Of a DNA stretch of 64,000 nt, positions 56,171-64,000 are shown piece after piece. The notes beneath the pieces were generated by a model. The model saw only the letters and a program-made list of their open reading frames with translations. It was not told the origin of the DNA and made no database searches. The position numbers and the translations under genes are program-made. Source of the stretch: Bacteroides sp. Lineage in GTDB: Bacteria > Bacteroidota > Bacteroidia > Bacteroidales > Bacteroidaceae. Where the stretch lies: the NCBI GenBank assembly GCA_021201335.1, contig JAJQFD010000058.1, forward strand, positions 117,552 through 181,551, read 5' to 3'. The number at the start of each line of letters is the position of its first letter. Positions within the stretch are counted from its first letter, which is position 1.

Positions 56171-56686
56171 ATGAAGAAATTAGGATCCAAAGGGATGAAA
56201 GTCTTAAAGACGGTTCATCTCATTACCATTATGATGTGGACTGTGGGCGTGATTACAATGGCTATTATTGCCTTGCTAAACACCACTTCCGGGGATGAGT
56301 TATATATGAAGTTTAAAATTATACGCCTGGTTGACGACTGTCTTGTGATACCCGGCGCAACTGCTGCCGTACTCACTGGAGTTGTTTATGGCGTGTGGAC
56401 AGGATGGGGATTCTTCAAATATTATTGGGTTACCGTAAAATGGATCATAGGTGTGCTCATTGTTATTGTCGGTACATTTGTGCTCTCTCCGTGGCTGGAC
56501 CAGAACCTGGAAACTGCCGATACCTTGCGTGAAGGCGCTTTGACAAATGCAGACTTTCTCCATAACTCCCAATTGATATTGATTTGTGGTTGCTCATTCT
56601 CGATACTCCTGCTGATCTTGATTGTTATTTCTGTTTTTAAGCCCTGGAAACGCAAAACAAAAGGCAAGTCATCCACCAAACCATGA
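56171..56686 (+). CDS. DUF2269-like integral membrane protein
   Basis: This 171-residue protein has four predicted membrane helices (residues 13-33, 52-73, 82-104, 137-158). The pattern H-L-I-T-I-M-M-W near residue 16 and YGVWTGWGFFKYYWVTVKW in the middle resembles DUF2269-type proteins. A basic Lys/Arg-rich C-terminal tail faces the cytoplasm by the positive-inside rule. It lies 9 bp after the barrel gene and 51 bp before a Crp-type regulator. Confidence 0.78.
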   Translation: MKKLGSKGMKVLKTVHLITIMMWTVGVITMAIIALLNTTSGDELYMKFKIIRLVDDCLVIPGATAAVLTGVVYGVWTGWGFFKYYWVTVKWIIGVLIVIVGTFVLSPWLDQNLETADTLREGALTNADFLHNSQLILICGCSFSILLLILIVISVFKPWKRKTKGKSSTKP

Positions 56687-56737
56687 AACGAATATTCACC
56701 TCTGTGCTCCTTCGATAATTTAATATATTCCTTCTCT

Positions 56738-57319
56738 ATGGATACGTTACTCAATTTCTTATATAGTCTGAATATCAGTAAGAGTATAGCACTTGATTAT
56801 GTCGGGGGACTGAAAAGTATACGAGTGAAGAAAAAGGAGCATTTTCAAATGCAGGGAATTTCAAGTAAATACATGGGATATGTTACAGACGGGAAGTTTA
56901 GGTATTACAAAATAGATGCAGAAGGAAACGAGCGCACCCTTTGGCTGAATAAATCCTTTCCGTTTGTGGGAGATTATCATTCATTCTTACAGAAAACAAA
57001 TGCCGAATTATCCATTCAGGCTTTGGGGGATTACGACATCCTTCTGTTTACGTATGATAAGATGATGGAGTTGTTCGACATGAATGTAGACACTCAGAAA
57101 TTCAGGTCAACCCTGGCCGAACGTTCCATGTTTGGATGGCGTAATATTGCCTTATCTCTTCATTTCGATACCGCCGAAGAAAGATATTTAAAGTTAGTAA
57201 GCGAATATCCTGCTATTGAAAAAGAAATTCCGTTGAAATATATTGCGTCTTGTTTGGGTATATCGCCCGAAACGCTGAGCAGAATCCGACGGAAATACGA
57301 GAAAAACACTCAGCCTTGA
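56738..57319 (+). CDS. Crp/Fnr-family transcription regulator
   Basis: This 193-residue protein has an N-terminal cyclic-nucleotide-binding-like beta-roll (residues 15-110; GKFRYYKIDAEGNERTLWLN and SFPFVGDYHSFL) and a C-terminal helix-turn-helix (PLKYIASCLGISPETLSRIRR, near 165-185). This is the usual Bacteroidetes Crp/Fnr layout without the Fnr Cys cluster. It probably senses a small ligand, unknown here. Neighbouring membrane-protein genes or the DUF418 operon could be targets, but no operator was found. Confidence 0.88.
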   Translation: MDTLLNFLYSLNISKSIALDYVGGLKSIRVKKKEHFQMQGISSKYMGYVTDGKFRYYKIDAEGNERTLWLNKSFPFVGDYHSFLQKTNAELSIQALGDYDILLFTYDKMMELFDMNVDTQKFRSTLAERSMFGWRNIALSLHFDTAEERYLKLVSEYPAIEKEIPLKYIASCLGISPETLSRIRRKYEKNTQP

Positions 57320-57453
57320 TGTAGGTCAAGAATTAATTATTTCCTACTCTTTACTTTTGTAATAAAACAAAGTAACGGATATGGTTTATTTCATTATTTA
57401 AATGGTAAAAAAGCACTGAAAGTACGGCATATTTAGCTTAGAGTCAGTGGATA

Positions 57454-57749
57454 GTCATGTTTGGAAGATAACATTCCTTTAGCAATCCAGCCAAAATCTA
57501 TGGTCTGCTAAAGAAATCCCGGAGGGATTTGATGTGCATAACCACGGGATGTAATCCCGTGGAAACAGCAAACCCGCCTCTACTCTCACAGCCCCGATAG
57601 GGGGTGAAGCATCTATAATTGACCCACTTCGCGGCTCACGGAGATAGCTCTATACTCTATCCCGTGGGATATGCATCCCACGGTTATGCACCTGTAATCC
57701 CTGCGGGATTTCTTAAAGAGTTAACATCTCTAAATCTTCCAAACATGAC
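57454..57749 (+). repeat. Multi-hairpin interspersed element, copy C
   Basis: The best preserved copy, 296 bp. Its ends GTCATGTTTGGAAGAT (57454-57469) and 57734-57749 are perfect 16-bp inverted repeats. Internal hairpins: AAATCCC/GGGATTT (57514-57530), CCACGGGAT/ATCCCGTGG (57542-57562), CAGCCCCGATAGGGGGTG (about 57589-57606), CCGTGGGA/TCCCACGG (57662-57683), AATCCC/GGGATT (57696-57710). There is no open frame and no target-site duplication was seen. Confidence 0.9.
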
Positions 57750-57922
57750 GGGATCAGCGAGCAAGGCGCATACAAACCTAGGCGAAATCTGCCCAGCCTT
57801 CAGCCTTAACCCTGAACTAAATCTATCCAGCCTTCAGCCTTAATCCTGAGCTAAACTCATTTATGCACCTCTCAACAAAAAAGAATGAGCTTTTGAGCAA
57901 AAGAAGCTCTTTTCTTTCTCCC

Positions 57923-57930
57923 TATCTTTG
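57923..57930 (+). promoter_or_regulatory. -7 element upstream of a possible degenerate gene
   Basis: TATCTTTG matches TAnnTTTG, 30 nt before the ATG at 57960. No -33 TTTG at correct spacing was found. Confidence 0.3.
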
Positions 57931-58106
57931 CCCTATAATTAATAATACAATATCAGGTGATGAAAGTAGACGATAAATTCGGCATGCATCAAGTTCGTGA
58001 ACCGTAACAATAACATTTATGTTGTCAGAATAAAATAACCATTAAAAAACGGTAATTATGGCTGTATCATTCGTAATGGATATACCCATAGTTATAATAT
58101 AAAAAG

Positions 58107-58114
58107 TACTTTTG
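58107..58114 (+). promoter_or_regulatory. -7 element for the DUF418 operon
   Basis: TACTTTTG, 53 bp before the ATG at 58167. The -33 region is not clear. Confidence 0.4.
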
Positions 58115-58166
58115 CAGCATCATCACCGTGGGAAACAGGAAATCAATAAGGAGATAAGAATTCAAC

Positions 58167-59390
58167 ATGAGAGAGAACATGATATCAGCAACGAACAAAC
58201 AAAGACATATTATTCTTGACGCTTTGCGAGGCCTGGCACTATTGGGTATCTGCCTGGCTAATTTCCCGGAATTCTCTCTTTATACTTTTCAAGACAGTCA
58301 GGTTCAGAGTGCCATGCCAACGGCAGGTATCGATACCATCGTCCGCTATCTTCAATACCTGTTTATTGACGGTAAATTCTATACCATCTTCTCCCTTCTT
58401 TTTGGTATTGGTTTTTCCATCATCCTATCCAATGCCGCGCAGAATAACCGCAATGGAATAAAAATATTCTACCGCCGTATGGCTATCCTTTTCCTTATCG
58501 GACTGTTCCACCTCCTGTTTCTATGGGCAGGAGATATCCTGATCCTCTATGCTTTTATCGGCTTTTTCCTCCCTCTGTTCAGGAATGTGTCGAATAGGAA
58601 ACTCCTGATATATTCAGGTCTCTTTCTGGCATTCCCGATACTGATTGATGCCTGTATCGAGATATTTAGCTGGAATCTGGCCGCACCTGTTATTCAGGCT
58701 ACTGCCTATTTTCACAACAAATTCGGCATTACGGAAGCTTCCTTCCCTGTTTGGCTTGCCGAGCAACAGAGTTACATGGATGTGCTCAGGTTCAACATTG
58801 CAGGCTCATTTATCCGGATGCAGGAGTTTATCGAAGGAAACCGTGCGTTCAAAGTGTTGGGCTTATTCCTGCTCGGTCTTTACTTGGGCAGAAACAGGCT
58901 TTATGCCAACCTGGAAGAGAATAAAACCCTCTTAAAAAAGGTACGCTTTTATGGCTTTATCATCGGTTTCCCCACCTCCCTGTTGTATGCATGGAGTGCC
59001 ATGAATTCGCATCCTCTCGGCCTGGCAACCCATTCGGCTCTCTATACCGTAAGTGTTCTGCCGCTAAGCCTGTCCTATATAACGGCTATTTGCCTGTGGT
59101 ATCTGGAGCACCCAGAAAATGCGGTATTCAGAATTCTCGCAGCACCGGGGCGTATGGCCCTTACCAACTACCTGATGCAATCTGTTTTCGGAATGATTAT
59201 CTTCTATGGCATCGGCTTTCAACTGGGTGCAACGGTGGGATTAATTTACGTAGAACTGATAGCAGCTGCCGTATTCGTTATCCAAATACTATACAGTTAC
59301 CTTTGGCTTTACTATAACCGCTTCGGTCCGTTGGAGTGGGGCTGGCGTATGCTAACGTATGGGAAATTTTTAAAACTAACCAAACAATAA
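58167..59390 (+). CDS. DUF418-family (YeiB-like) integral membrane protein
   Basis: This 407-residue membrane protein has about nine or ten hydrophobic segments. The LDALRGLALLGICLANF start (residues 18-35) and the C-terminal YNRFGPLEWGWRMLTYGKF motif are the standard DUF418/YeiB signatures. Family members are proposed transporters or sensors, but their function is unproven. It is first in a four-gene run with DUF3737, a PatB/MalY-like aminotransferase and an EamA exporter; gaps are 28 bp, 5 bp and a 4-bp overlap. Confidence 0.9.
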   Translation: MRENMISATNKQRHIILDALRGLALLGICLANFPEFSLYTFQDSQVQSAMPTAGIDTIVRYLQYLFIDGKFYTIFSLLFGIGFSIILSNAAQNNRNGIKIFYRRMAILFLIGLFHLLFLWAGDILILYAFIGFFLPLFRNVSNRKLLIYSGLFLAFPILIDACIEIFSWNLAAPVIQATAYFHNKFGITEASFPVWLAEQQSYMDVLRFNIAGSFIRMQEFIEGNRAFKVLGLFLLGLYLGRNRLYANLEENKTLLKKVRFYGFIIGFPTSLLYAWSAMNSHPLGLATHSALYTVSVLPLSLSYITAICLWYLEHPENAVFRILAAPGRMALTNYLMQSVFGMIIFYGIGFQLGATVGLIYVELIAAAVFVIQILYSYLWLYYNRFGPLEWGWRMLTYGKFLKLTKQ

Positions 59391-59418
59391 TTCAACAAAT
59401 AATTAAAGAAAAGAAACA

Positions 59419-60282
59419 ATGAAACAAGTAATAAAAGACAAGTTTTTTGAAGGAGAGAGACCCTTATTCGCTACCCATAATATTCGCCTCGAAAATGTTA
59501 AGTTCTATCCGGGAGAGTCGGCTATCAAAGAGTGTAAAAATGTGGAAGCTTATCAATGCGAATTCATGTGCAAATACCCGTTCTGGCACAATGAAAATGC
59601 CCTGATTGAAAACAGCCTCTTTACCGTCTACAGTCGGGCAGCTATCTGGTATGCTAAAAATATCAGCATGATTAACAGTCGGGTAGAAGCCCCTAAGATG
59701 TTTCGGGAAATAGATGGCCTTTACCTTGAAAATGTAAAGCTGACCAGTGCCGGAGAAACCCTGTGGAATTGCAGGGATATGAAACTCCGCGATGTGGAAG
59801 CCCGTGGAGGCGATTATATCTTTATGAATGGGGTAAATATTGACATCGACGGTTTTTACCTGCAAGGAAATTATTCTTTCCAGGATGCCAAGAACGTAGT
59901 GATCCGGAATGCCAAACTTGATTCCAAAGATGCTTTCTGGAAAACAGAGAATGTAACGGTTTACGACTCTGAAATCAACGGCGAATACCTCGGCTGGCAC
60001 TCTAAAAACCTGAAACTGGTAAACTGCAAAATATCCGGTACTCAACCTCTTTGTTATTGTACCAACCTCATCATGGAGAACTGTACGATGGCCGAAGATT
60101 GCGACCTTGCCTTCGAATACAGTACGCTGGAAGCAGTAATTACGAGTTCTGTAACCAGCATTAAAAATCCTACCAGTGGTTTTATAAAGTGCTGTAGTGT
60201 AGGCGAGATCATTATAGACGAACACTGTAAAAACCCGGCAGGCTGCGAAATCATCTCTAACCAAACTTGTATTGCATCGTAA
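59419..60282 (+). CDS. DUF3737-family beta-helix protein
   Basis: This 287-residue cytoplasmic protein has no signal peptide and is made of repeated strands of a right-handed parallel beta-helix (FWHNENALIENSLFT, AIWYAKNISMINSRV, KFYPGESAIKECKN). It matches DUF3737, thought to be a structural or binding protein with no known enzyme activity. The repeat spacing is about 20 residues. It is the second gene of the DUF418 run and ends 5 bp before the aminotransferase gene. Confidence 0.85.
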   Translation: MKQVIKDKFFEGERPLFATHNIRLENVKFYPGESAIKECKNVEAYQCEFMCKYPFWHNENALIENSLFTVYSRAAIWYAKNISMINSRVEAPKMFREIDGLYLENVKLTSAGETLWNCRDMKLRDVEARGGDYIFMNGVNIDIDGFYLQGNYSFQDAKNVVIRNAKLDSKDAFWKTENVTVYDSEINGEYLGWHSKNLKLVNCKISGTQPLCYCTNLIMENCTMAEDCDLAFEYSTLEAVITSSVTSIKNPTSGFIKCCSVGEIIIDEHCKNPAGCEIISNQTCIAS

Positions 60283-60287
60283 CTCTC

Positions 60288-61448
60288 ATGACATATAATT
60301 TTGATGAAATAACCCAGCGTAGGGGAAGTAATTCCTACAAATGGGATTCGGCAAAGGAAGAAGATGTACTCCCGATGTGGGTAGCCGATATGGATTTCCG
60401 TACCGCTCCTGCCATTATTGAGGCTTTACACCGAAGAGCCGAGCATGGTATCTTCGGCTATACCAAAGTACCACCCGCGTATTTTGATGCCGTAACCGGT
60501 TGGTTCAGCAGGAGGCATAATTTCACCATCAACAAAGAGTGGATACTCTTCACCTCCGGTGTGGTTCCTGCACTATCTGCCGTGATCAAAGCACTCACTG
60601 TACCGGGCGATAAGGTACTGGTTCAGACACCGGTTTATAACTGCTTCTTTTCCAGCATCCGCAACGATGCGTGCGAAATGGTAGCCAATGAGTTGATTTA
60701 TAGGGAAGGTACCTATTCCATCGACTTTGACGATCTGGAACAGAAAGCTTCCGATCCGAAAGTAAAACTGATGTTGCTTTGCAATCCGCACAATCCCGTT
60801 GGCCGAGTCTGGAAACGCGATGAACTCGAAAGAATAGGGGAGATCTGCCTGCGCCATCAGGTGATAGTCGTATCCGACGAAATACACTGCGATCTTGTTT
60901 ATGAAGGTCATACGCACATCCCTTTCGCTTCGATAAGCGAAGAATTTCTGATGAATTCCGTTACCTGTGCGGCCCCCAGCAAAACATTCAACCTGGCGGG
61001 CATTCAGGTGGCCAATATTATTGCTGCCGATGAAGAGATCCGGCGCAAGATTGACAAAGCCCTCAATGTGAACGAAGTATGCGAGATCAATTGCTTTGCC
61101 GTTGAAGCCCTGATAGCAGCCTATACCGAGGGAGACGACTGGCTGGAAGAGCTGAAGGTTTACCTCTTTACTAATTATACCATTCTTTCCAAATTCTTTC
61201 AGGAACACCTTCCGCATCTGCCCGTGTTGCCTCTTGAAGCTACGTATCTGGTGTGGGTAGACTGCAAGGCACTGAACCTGACCTCCGAGGAGATAGCGGC
61301 TGAACTGCTTTCCAGTCAAAAACTCTGGGTAAACGAAGGCACGATGTATGGTGCAGCCGGAGAAGGATTTATCCGCATCAATATCGCTACCCAACGGGAA
61401 AACCTGATTCGAGGATTAGAGAAAATAAGAAGCACCTTCAGTTTATGA
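60288..61448 (+). CDS. PLP-dependent aminotransferase of the PatB/MalY type
   Basis: This 386-residue protein is a fold-type I PLP enzyme similar to PatB/MalY C-S lyases, which release homocysteine or sulfide from cystathionine or cysteine conjugates. Family marks are the N-terminal RRGSNSYKWD and LPMWVADMDF, CNPHNPVGRVW, SDEIHCDLV, and the PLP lysine in APSKTFNLAGIQ. The frame is open from 60267 but ATG 60288 matches the family N terminus. It overlaps the next gene by 4 bp. Its presence with an EamA exporter suggests amino-acid or thiol metabolism linked to export. Confidence 0.9.
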   Translation: MTYNFDEITQRRGSNSYKWDSAKEEDVLPMWVADMDFRTAPAIIEALHRRAEHGIFGYTKVPPAYFDAVTGWFSRRHNFTINKEWILFTSGVVPALSAVIKALTVPGDKVLVQTPVYNCFFSSIRNDACEMVANELIYREGTYSIDFDDLEQKASDPKVKLMLLCNPHNPVGRVWKRDELERIGEICLRHQVIVVSDEIHCDLVYEGHTHIPFASISEEFLMNSVTCAAPSKTFNLAGIQVANIIAADEEIRRKIDKALNVNEVCEINCFAVEALIAAYTEGDDWLEELKVYLFTNYTILSKFFQEHLPHLPVLPLEATYLVWVDCKALNLTSEEIAAELLSSQKLWVNEGTMYGAAGEGFIRINIATQRENLIRGLEKIRSTFSL

Positions 61449-62377
61449 AGCAATTAAGCGGAACAGATAGCCGGAAAATAAGCGTTATAGTAGCCTATTT
61501 CCTGATTTATGTCGTGTGGGGCTCTACCTACTATTTCATCGGTGTAGCGCTGAGAGGGCTGCCACCGTTCTTGCTCGGTGCTTTCCGCTTTACTACAGCA
61601 GGTCTGCTTCTGTTACTTTGGTGCTGGTATCGGGGCGAACCTGTCTTCAAAAAAAGCCTGATAAAGAAGTCAGCCATCAGCGGTATCGTATTATTGTTTA
61701 TTGACATGGCGGTGGTAATGCTGGCGCAAAAGTACGTAAGCAGTAGTCTGGTAGCAATAATCGCCAGTTCTACCGCTATCTGGATTATGGCGCTCGATGC
61801 ACCGATGTGGAAAAAGAACTTTCGAAGCCCGGCTGTCATTGCCGGTATCCTGATCGGTTTCTTTGGGGTGATGATGCTATACATCGAGCAGTTCAGCTCG
61901 GATAATCAACCGGGTGAGCACCGTGAGTACGGAGTGTTGTTGCTAATCTTCGGCTGTATCTCGTGGGCCATCGGGACGCTGTATGCCAAATACCGTTCCT
62001 CACACGAAGAAGAGGTAAATGCTTTTGCCGGTTCCGCCTGGCAGATGCTTTTTGCCAGTGCCATGTTCTGGGTATTTGCGGTTTTCAGCGGAGATATCGT
62101 AAATACCGATTTACAGGCCGTACCCACTACCTCTTGGTTATCATTGGCTTACCTCATCATATTCGGTTCAATCATGGCTTATTCAGCGTATGTTTGGCTG
62201 CTCAAAGTACGTCCCGCAACGGAAGTGGCTACCCATGCCTATGTGAATCCTTTCGTAGCGGTATTTATTGGAGTGACTTTAGGTAATGAGAATGTCACCT
62301 GGATACAGTTGGCAGGGCTGGTAGTTATCTTGCTGAGTGTCATGCTGATTAATAGGAAGAGGAAGGGGGAGCTTTAG
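61445..62377 (+). CDS. EamA/DMT-family exporter
   Basis: This 310-residue inner-membrane protein has ten membrane helices in two EamA halves (residues 10-145 and 160-300), the drug/metabolite transporter family. LIYVVWGSTYYFIGVALRGLPP is typical of the N-terminal half. Likely substrates are amino acids or small metabolites, consistent with the overlapping aminotransferase gene. It overlaps the PatB/MalY gene by 4 bp and the convergent VOC gene by 29 bp at the 3' end. Confidence 0.88.
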   Translation: MKQLSGTDSRKISVIVAYFLIYVVWGSTYYFIGVALRGLPPFLLGAFRFTTAGLLLLLWCWYRGEPVFKKSLIKKSAISGIVLLFIDMAVVMLAQKYVSSSLVAIIASSTAIWIMALDAPMWKKNFRSPAVIAGILIGFFGVMMLYIEQFSSDNQPGEHREYGVLLLIFGCISWAIGTLYAKYRSSHEEEVNAFAGSAWQMLFASAMFWVFAVFSGDIVNTDLQAVPTTSWLSLAYLIIFGSIMAYSAYVWLLKVRPATEVATHAYVNPFVAVFIGVTLGNENVTWIQLAGLVVILLSVMLINRKRKGEL

Positions 62378-62756
62378 TGCTTGGAGTTTCAAATTCCATT
62401 AATTCAATCGGAGCTCCGTCATGCTCAACCATTGCTACCCGAAGACCCCCCGATGGAGAGTTAGGTTTGCCAAGCAGATTCAAGTTTCGATTCGCCAGTT
62501 CGTAGTCCAAATCTTTCACAACAAATGCTAAGTGTGGAACTTTTCGAACTAACGGATGGACATCGCAATCTGCATCAAATTTCATCCATTCAATGCCAAA
62601 AGGGCTTGTGGAAAATCCTGATGCATACAACTTTAAGTGAGGAATATACGCCTCATCCGGCAACTTTTCTTCCGTCGGAACACCCAAATGGTGGTATTTC
62701 CATCCCCATTCTTCCATACACTTAGCAAATTCGTGGTCTAATCTGATATTTTCCAT
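62349..62756 (-). CDS. VOC/glyoxalase-like protein
   Basis: This 135-residue protein has the beta-alpha-beta-beta-beta strands of the vicinal-oxygen-chelate fold. Candidate metal ligands are the His of LDHEFAKC near the start, the His in VPHLAFVV and the Glu in APIELMEF near the end. No signal peptide. Function is unknown. It is convergent to the EamA gene and 33 bp downstream of the hydrolase gene in its own direction, so the two form a unit. Confidence 0.75.
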   Translation of the reverse strand: MENIRLDHEFAKCMEEWGWKYHHLGVPTEEKLPDEAYIPHLKLYASGFSTSPFGIEWMKFDADCDVHPLVRKVPHLAFVVKDLDYELANRNLNLLGKPNSPSGGLRVAMVEHDGAPIELMEFETPSTKAPPSSSY

Positions 62757-62789
62757 GGTGTTAATAAATTTGTTATTTCTGTTAGATGG

Positions 62790-63618
62790 TTATTTGTTCA
62801 GAAATTCTTTTGTTATTATTTCAAACATTTGCGGATATTTATTATGTGCATCGTGAGGCGCAAACGGGAGGTTGAAAAGCAATGATTTTTCTATTTTAGA
62901 GGCAAGCTCAACAGCGCTTTCAAGAGGAAACGCGTCATCATCATTACCGCGAATAATTAGTGTGGGAACAGTAATATTTTTAACGCTTTCATGCGGGTAT
63001 CCGTCTTCGGTTTTGTCTGTCCACATCTCAATTACGCATTCCACAGGTCTGTCCACATTGGGTTCTGGATTATGTAGTTGATAAAAGTTAAATATTTCTT
63101 TCCAACTTTCATGCGCCATCATATCAGCCATTGTTTTTTCCACAAGTTCAGCATCAGACAGACTCCACGTTGCACCAATAGTAACTATTTTTCGTATCGG
63201 GATTCTGTTTGCCACAGCAAGTCGATAGGCTAGGATTCCGCCATCGCTAAAACCGATAATGTCAATGTCTTTGAGTTGTAAATGGTTTACAACTGCTTCA
63301 ACATCGAGTTGCAATCGCTTGTACGTTAACTTGCTTGTTCCCATAGTGGATTTTCCGTGTCCGCGACTATCTATGCCTAGGATATGGTAATCATTCGCAA
63401 ACATTGGCAGTAGGGAATTAAATTCTTCGATACTTCCAAAGCCACCGTGCAAAAAAAAGCAACGTTGGTTTTCCTATGTTTTCGATCTCTTCATAGTATA
63501 TATTTGCACCATCAACCTCAAGATATTTACCTGTTTTGTGGTTAAATTTAACTATTTGTGCGTGGGATGTGGTTGTTAAAAGCGCAAGCGTAAATATAAT
63601 TAAAACAATTCTTTTCAT
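62790..63618 (-). CDS. Secreted alpha/beta hydrolase, frameshifted at A8
   Basis: With one base removed from an eight-base run (63451-63458) this reads as one 275-residue protein: a signal peptide (MKRIVLIIFTLALLTTTSHAQ), a beta strand region with EVDGANIYYEE, then the repaired LLFLHGGFGSIEEF oxyanion motif. The rest is the alpha/beta-hydrolase core with GFSDGG (nucleophile Ser, near 117 after repair), an Asp in RGNDDDAF and a His in APHDAHNK. The substrate is unknown; the signal peptide places it in the periplasm. As it stands the gene is broken between the signal and the core. It is followed by the VOC gene. Confidence 0.82.
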
Positions 63619-64000
63619 TCTTTTTTCGACTTATTCGTTGTGCAAATTTTCAATTTTTGCGTTGTTACCTGCTAAAGATACTAATCTTTGAGGAACAGCC
63701 GCTAATTATCTTTTAAAATATTTACTCTGATTCATTGGTGGCTTTGCCGGGAGTGTAATGTGAGGTTTAACGAGTAGTTTGAGATTTCTTATCTCAATTG
63801 TGAAATAGTATTACTGGTTTATTGATCCAGGGCTGCGTTCGTTTTGCTCACTGACCTTGGGTTAAATCCATCAGGCTTTCAGCCTTAACTCTGGGCTAAA
63901 TCCCCGTCCTGTTCAGAAGATTTGAAGACGTTTAAATCTTTAAGAAATCCCGTAGGGATTACAGGTGCATAACCGTGGGATGCATATCCCACGGGATAGA
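63619..64000. other. Intergenic sequence with truncated repeat copy D
   Basis: No gene is seen. From about 63835 the sequence is repeat flank (CAGGGCTGCGTTCGTTTTGC, GGGTTAAATCC), and the element proper begins at 63906 and runs off the window. Confidence 0.5.
63906..64000 (-). repeat. Multi-hairpin interspersed element, copy D (truncated by window end)
   Basis: GTCCTGTTCAGAAGAT (63906-63921) matches the end repeat, followed by the AATCCCGTAGGGATT and CCGTGGGATGCATATCCCACGG hairpins, the same order as copy A. The other end lies beyond the window. Confidence 0.75.

Larger units (their letters stand above)
57320..58166. other. Intergenic region with repeat copy C and a possible degenerate small gene
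   Basis: Repeat copy C covers 57454-57749. Its flank (57796-57855) has two CAGCCTTCAGCCTTA words in tandem. From 57923 a TATCTTTG element precedes an ATG at 57960 that opens a short frame (MKVDDKFGMH), which breaks after 14 codons. Further bases continue as plausible codons in other frames to about 58149, which may be a decayed gene. A TACTTTTG element (58107-58114) lies before the DUF418 gene. Confidence 0.45.

Overview
The window looks like a chromosome segment from a gut-type Bacteroidales, most likely Parabacteroides or a close relative. The evidence is a complete set of type V (FimA/Mfa1-like) fimbrial genes, Bacteroidetes HU-like DNA-binding proteins, a meso-diaminopimelate dehydrogenase, SusC-style N-terminal motifs, many lipoproteins with Bacteroidetes lipoboxes, and repeated TAnnTTTG (-7) promoter elements just upstream of genes. 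No tRNA, rRNA, CRISPR array or transposase gene was recognised.

Layout. 1-18.3 kb is mostly housekeeping: SDR oxidoreductase, an HU-like protein with a structured leader, ddh and ruvA (divergent), a GH30 glycosidase, GNAT plus lipoprotein, cca, an M24 peptidase, gdhA, a small PAS-like protein, a VWA/YfbK lipid-exterior protein, and a divergent ECF sigma / TonB-like anti-sigma pair. 18.4-27 kb is a sugar region: URO-D family protein, L-rhamnose mutarotase and fucose permease in one run, two membrane or lipoprotein genes, then a convergent pectate-lyase-like protein and GH78 rhamnosidase. Together these suggest use of rhamnose- or fucose-containing pectic glycans. 27.5-55.1 kb is a large fimbrial island: an HU-like regulator with a C-terminal winged helix, then cluster 1 (DUF3575, DUF3868, Mfa1-like shaft, Mfa2/FimB anchor, accessory lipoprotein, FISUMP tip, L-type-lectin-like protein), cluster 2 (tip and accessory only), cluster 3 (shaft, anchor, tip, accessory) and a last fimbrillin fused to a leucine-rich-like region. 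Cluster 2 looks like cluster 3 with the shaft and anchor genes missing. 55.3-63.6 kb holds an outer-membrane protein, a DUF2269 membrane protein, a Crp-type regulator, an operon of DUF418, DUF3737, PatB/MalY aminotransferase and EamA exporter, and a VOC protein plus an alpha/beta hydrolase on the other strand.

Three non-coding themes stand out. (1) Three arrays of four 22-bp units (1293-1380, 28270-28357, 45240-45327) have unrelated sequences but the same design: inverted half-sites alternating about every 11 bp. They sit near HU-like or fimbrial genes. (2) A roughly 295-bp multi-hairpin element with terminal inverted repeats occurs in three full copies (22596, 27068, 57454), one copy cut by the window end (63906) and a possible tail at the window start; the end repeats differ between copies but stay complementary within the two best-paired copies. 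(3) Long inverted repeats with 24-34 nt spacers lie at 1560-1615, 40017-40079 and 45601-45660.

Caution on sequence quality: nine genes are each split by a one-base indel in a homopolymer of 6-8 bases. In each case restoring one base gives one uninterrupted protein of sensible length. The systematic pattern points first to homopolymer sequencing error, although the G7 and C7 tracts could also be phase-variable. These genes are annotated as single spans.
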